From Diaporthe sp. PMI_573 (Eukaryota > Ascomycota > Sordariomycetes > Diaporthales > Diaporthaceae): a stretch of 64,000 nt of DNA. The notes beneath the pieces were generated by a model. That model saw only the letters and a program-made list of their open reading frames with translations, was not told the origin of the DNA and searched no databases. Of the stretch, positions 61,914 to 64,000 are shown in pieces (the first letter of the stretch is position 1; every line of letters starts with the position of its first letter). The stretch is from NCBI GenBank assembly GCA_021399435.1, contig JAJTUP010000114.1, forward strand, positions 62,001-126,000, given 5' to 3'. The position numbers were made by a program, and so were the translations under genes.

Positions 61914-64000
61914 AATATTCCAGGTCATCCAACTGAATGTAAGAAAACAGGACACGGTACACGAGAGCCTAATGAACGATACGCGACTCCAGGATTTTGC
62001 AGTTGTGGCAGTCCAAGAACCACAGGCATGGAAAGGTGACGGCAAACTATTAACAGTCCCTATGGGGCATCCCAGATGGATTAAAATGGTCCCTACGATT
62101 TGGAGAGATGGCAGATGGCCGATCCGGAGCATGTTGTGGGTGAATAGGGACTTGGGGGCCGACCAAGTACCAATACAGTCCTCGGACTTGACAGCAGCAG
62201 CCATACGACTTCCGGACCGAATAATGTTGGTTGTGTCAGTGTATGTGCCGGGACGCAAGCCCCAGGCTCTTCGAAATACATGCCATACCCTGCACCAGGT
62301 GATCCTCGACCTCAGGAGCAGGTCAGGGATGGCGGTGGACGTCATTCTGGCCGGAGATTTTAATCAGCACGACCGGCTATGGGGAGGAGACGACGTGGCC
62401 TTGGCAAGGCAAGGCGAGGCCGAACCGATTATCGACGTCATGAACGAGCACGGCCTATGCAGCCTCCTCCCGAGAGGCACAAAGACATGGCAAGGCCCCG
62501 ACAAGGAAAGCACAATCGACCTGATGCTGGCGACGGCAAAACTGGCAGACGAAATGGTGACGTGCTCCATACACCCGACAGAACACGGATCGGACCACCG
62601 GGCGATCCAAACGACGTTCGATCTCGCGATGCCTGATCGGATTGTCACGGAAAGACTGTCGTTCAAGAACGCACCATGGACAACAATCAGAACCAGGGTG
62701 AAGAAAAATCTCCGAGAGCTCCCCTGGACTGTCGGTGTGCAGGAGCAGACAGACCAGTTAATGAGGGTCGTCCTCGAGGCGATCCACGATCTGACACCCC
62801 GAGCACAACCAGTACCGTACGCGAAGTGCTGGTGGACGAAGGATTTGACAGGACTTCGGCGGGTGTACACATTCTGGCGAAATCAGGCCAGGGCACAGCG
62901 GCGAGCAGGCCAAGTGAGGCCCGACCTGGAAAGACGGGCCAAGGAAGCATCCAAGGAGTACCATGATGCCATCCGGAAACAGAAAAAACTGCACTGGGAC
63001 GACTTCCTGGCAGAAGATGTCAACATATGGAAGGCGGCCAAGTACTTAAAACCAGAAACAGGTGTTATGGACGACAGGGTGCCCCCTTTGAAGAGGGAAG
63101 ACGGTTCCACCACGGAAGATACGGTGGAGCAGGCAGAGGAGCTGCTCAGCACGTTCTTCCCCTCGTTGCCGGCTAAGATTGACGATGAAGGCGAGCGACC
63201 GCAACGGACGGAAGTGCACATGCCAGACCTCACCATGGAGGAAGTTGAAGAAAAAGTGCTAGCAGCGAAACCTTGGAAAGCACCTGGAGAGGATGGTCTG
63301 CCAGCAATGGTGTGGAAACAGCTTTGGCCAGTGGTTAGATACCGTGTCTTGCACCTTTTCGACACTTCCCTCAGGGACGGTGTGGTACCCCACCAGTGGA
63401 GGAGTGCGAAGGTCATCCCGCTAAAGAAAGCAGACAAGGGAGACTACACAGTGGCCAAGGCATGGAGACCGATATCCCTGCTGTCAACACTGGGCAAGAT
63501 ACTCGAGGCAGCCGTTGCAGAGCGGGTATCCTATGTAGTGGAAAGCTATGGACTGCTGCCTGCAAACCACTTCGGGGCAAGGAAGCGAAGGTCAGCCGAA
63601 CAAGCACTGATACTGCTGCAGGAGCAGATCTACAAGGCATGGAGGGCCGGCAGGGTGCTCAGTCTGGTCAGTTTCGACGTCAAGGGTGCTTACAACGGAG
63701 TGTTCAAAGAACGACTACTGGAGAGGCTGAAGGCGAGAGGCATACCTGGTGGACTGGTGAGATGAATTAACGCCTTCTGCTCTGGACGCATGGCCACCGT
63801 GGTGGTAAATGGGTACAAGTCACAGCTACGGGAGTTGCCACAGGCAGGTCTCCCGCAAGGATCACCACTGTCGCCGGTGTTGTTCCTGTTCTTCAATGCA
63901 GATTTGGTGCAGAGAAGAATCAACGCAAGAGGTGGTTCGATGGCATTCGTGGACGACTACTCAGCCTGGGTGGTGGGACCAACAGCGGAGGAGAATCGAG
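61906..64000 (+). pseudogene. LINE ORF2: endonuclease and reverse transcriptase, one stop, runs off window
   Basis: ATG at 61906 overlaps the ORF1 stop (ATGAGTAG). An AP-type endonuclease comes first: IQLNVRKQ, AVQEPQAW, VILAGDFNQHDRLWGG, STIDLMLA, EHGSDHRAI. Next is the reverse transcriptase: KAPGEDGLPAMVWKQL, AWRPISLLSTLGKILEA, FDVKGAYNGVF, then GLPQGSPLSPVLFLFFNADL and the active site FVDDYSAW. An in-frame TGA at 63763-63765 (GGLVR*INAFC) stands where Trp is usual in this family; beyond it the same frame continues to the window edge. The RNase H part would follow outside. Unless the TGA is read through, this copy cannot make a full protein. Confidence 0.85.

Overview
The window looks like a transposon-dense region of a filamentous ascomycete (Pezizomycotina). 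The evidence is short GT-AG introns of about 50-60 bp with CTAAC-like branch sites, Tad1-type LINE, pogo/Fot1, hAT, Crypton, Copia and Ty3/gypsy-like sequences, proteins of fungal type (HNH, DUF3716, DUF3723, NACHT), and one pogo fragment converted to AT-rich sequence in the manner of repeat-induced point mutation (RIP). I see no rRNA, tRNA or CRISPR. The species cannot be named from the sequence.

Layout. 1-0.7 kb: 3' end of a Tad-like LINE (RNase H). 0.9-8.4 kb: hAT relics, a fragment of a conserved fungal protein, an intact alpha/beta hydrolase (6028-6945), a protein kinase N-lobe fragment and simple repeats. 9.5-13 kb: an HNH endonuclease-domain gene, a DUF3716-like ORF, an unrecognised relic and two small ORFs. 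13.0-14.2 kb: a hAT 5' half. 14.5-16.4 kb: LTR plus gag of a gypsy-like element lacking pol. 16.4-23.2 kb: gene-poor. 23.3-25.9 kb: a three-exon gene for an unrecognised 833-aa protein. 26.6-32.3 kb: two different truncated LTR elements joined tail to tail. 32.5-49.4 kb: one hAT family present as two complementary halves in opposite orientation that share about 234 bp. Between them lie pieces of a C2H2 factor gene, a carboxylesterase gene split by a 1.85-kb pogo element, an NmrA-like gene cut by a Copia element, and a GC-rich Crypton with an apparently intact recombinase. 49.8-54.5 kb: relics including a DUF3723 gene, a NACHT (NLR-like) gene and another hAT. 55.0-56.6 kb: a kinase C-lobe fragment, LTRs and the RIP-mutated pogo piece. 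56.8-60 kb: an intact class III extradiol dioxygenase gene enclosed by inverted repeats, and an intact isoflavone-reductase/NmrA-like gene. 60.3-64 kb: a Copia LTR followed by a Tad-like LINE (ORF1 and ORF2) that runs off the window.

How it fits together. Four genes look intact and ordinary: the hydrolase, the 833-aa gene, the dioxygenase and the NmrA-like oxidoreductase. The HNH gene is probably intact but its 5' end is unresolved. Most other host genes are fragments that keep their introns, so they were broken or copied at the DNA level rather than by retroposition. Several breakpoints coincide with transposon ends or with perfect hairpins. The neighbouring DUF3723 and NACHT relics resemble the accessory gene set of giant Starship transposons, but no DUF3435 captain is present. 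The region reads as an accessory or subtelomere-like compartment with layered insertion, RIP, inversion and decay.
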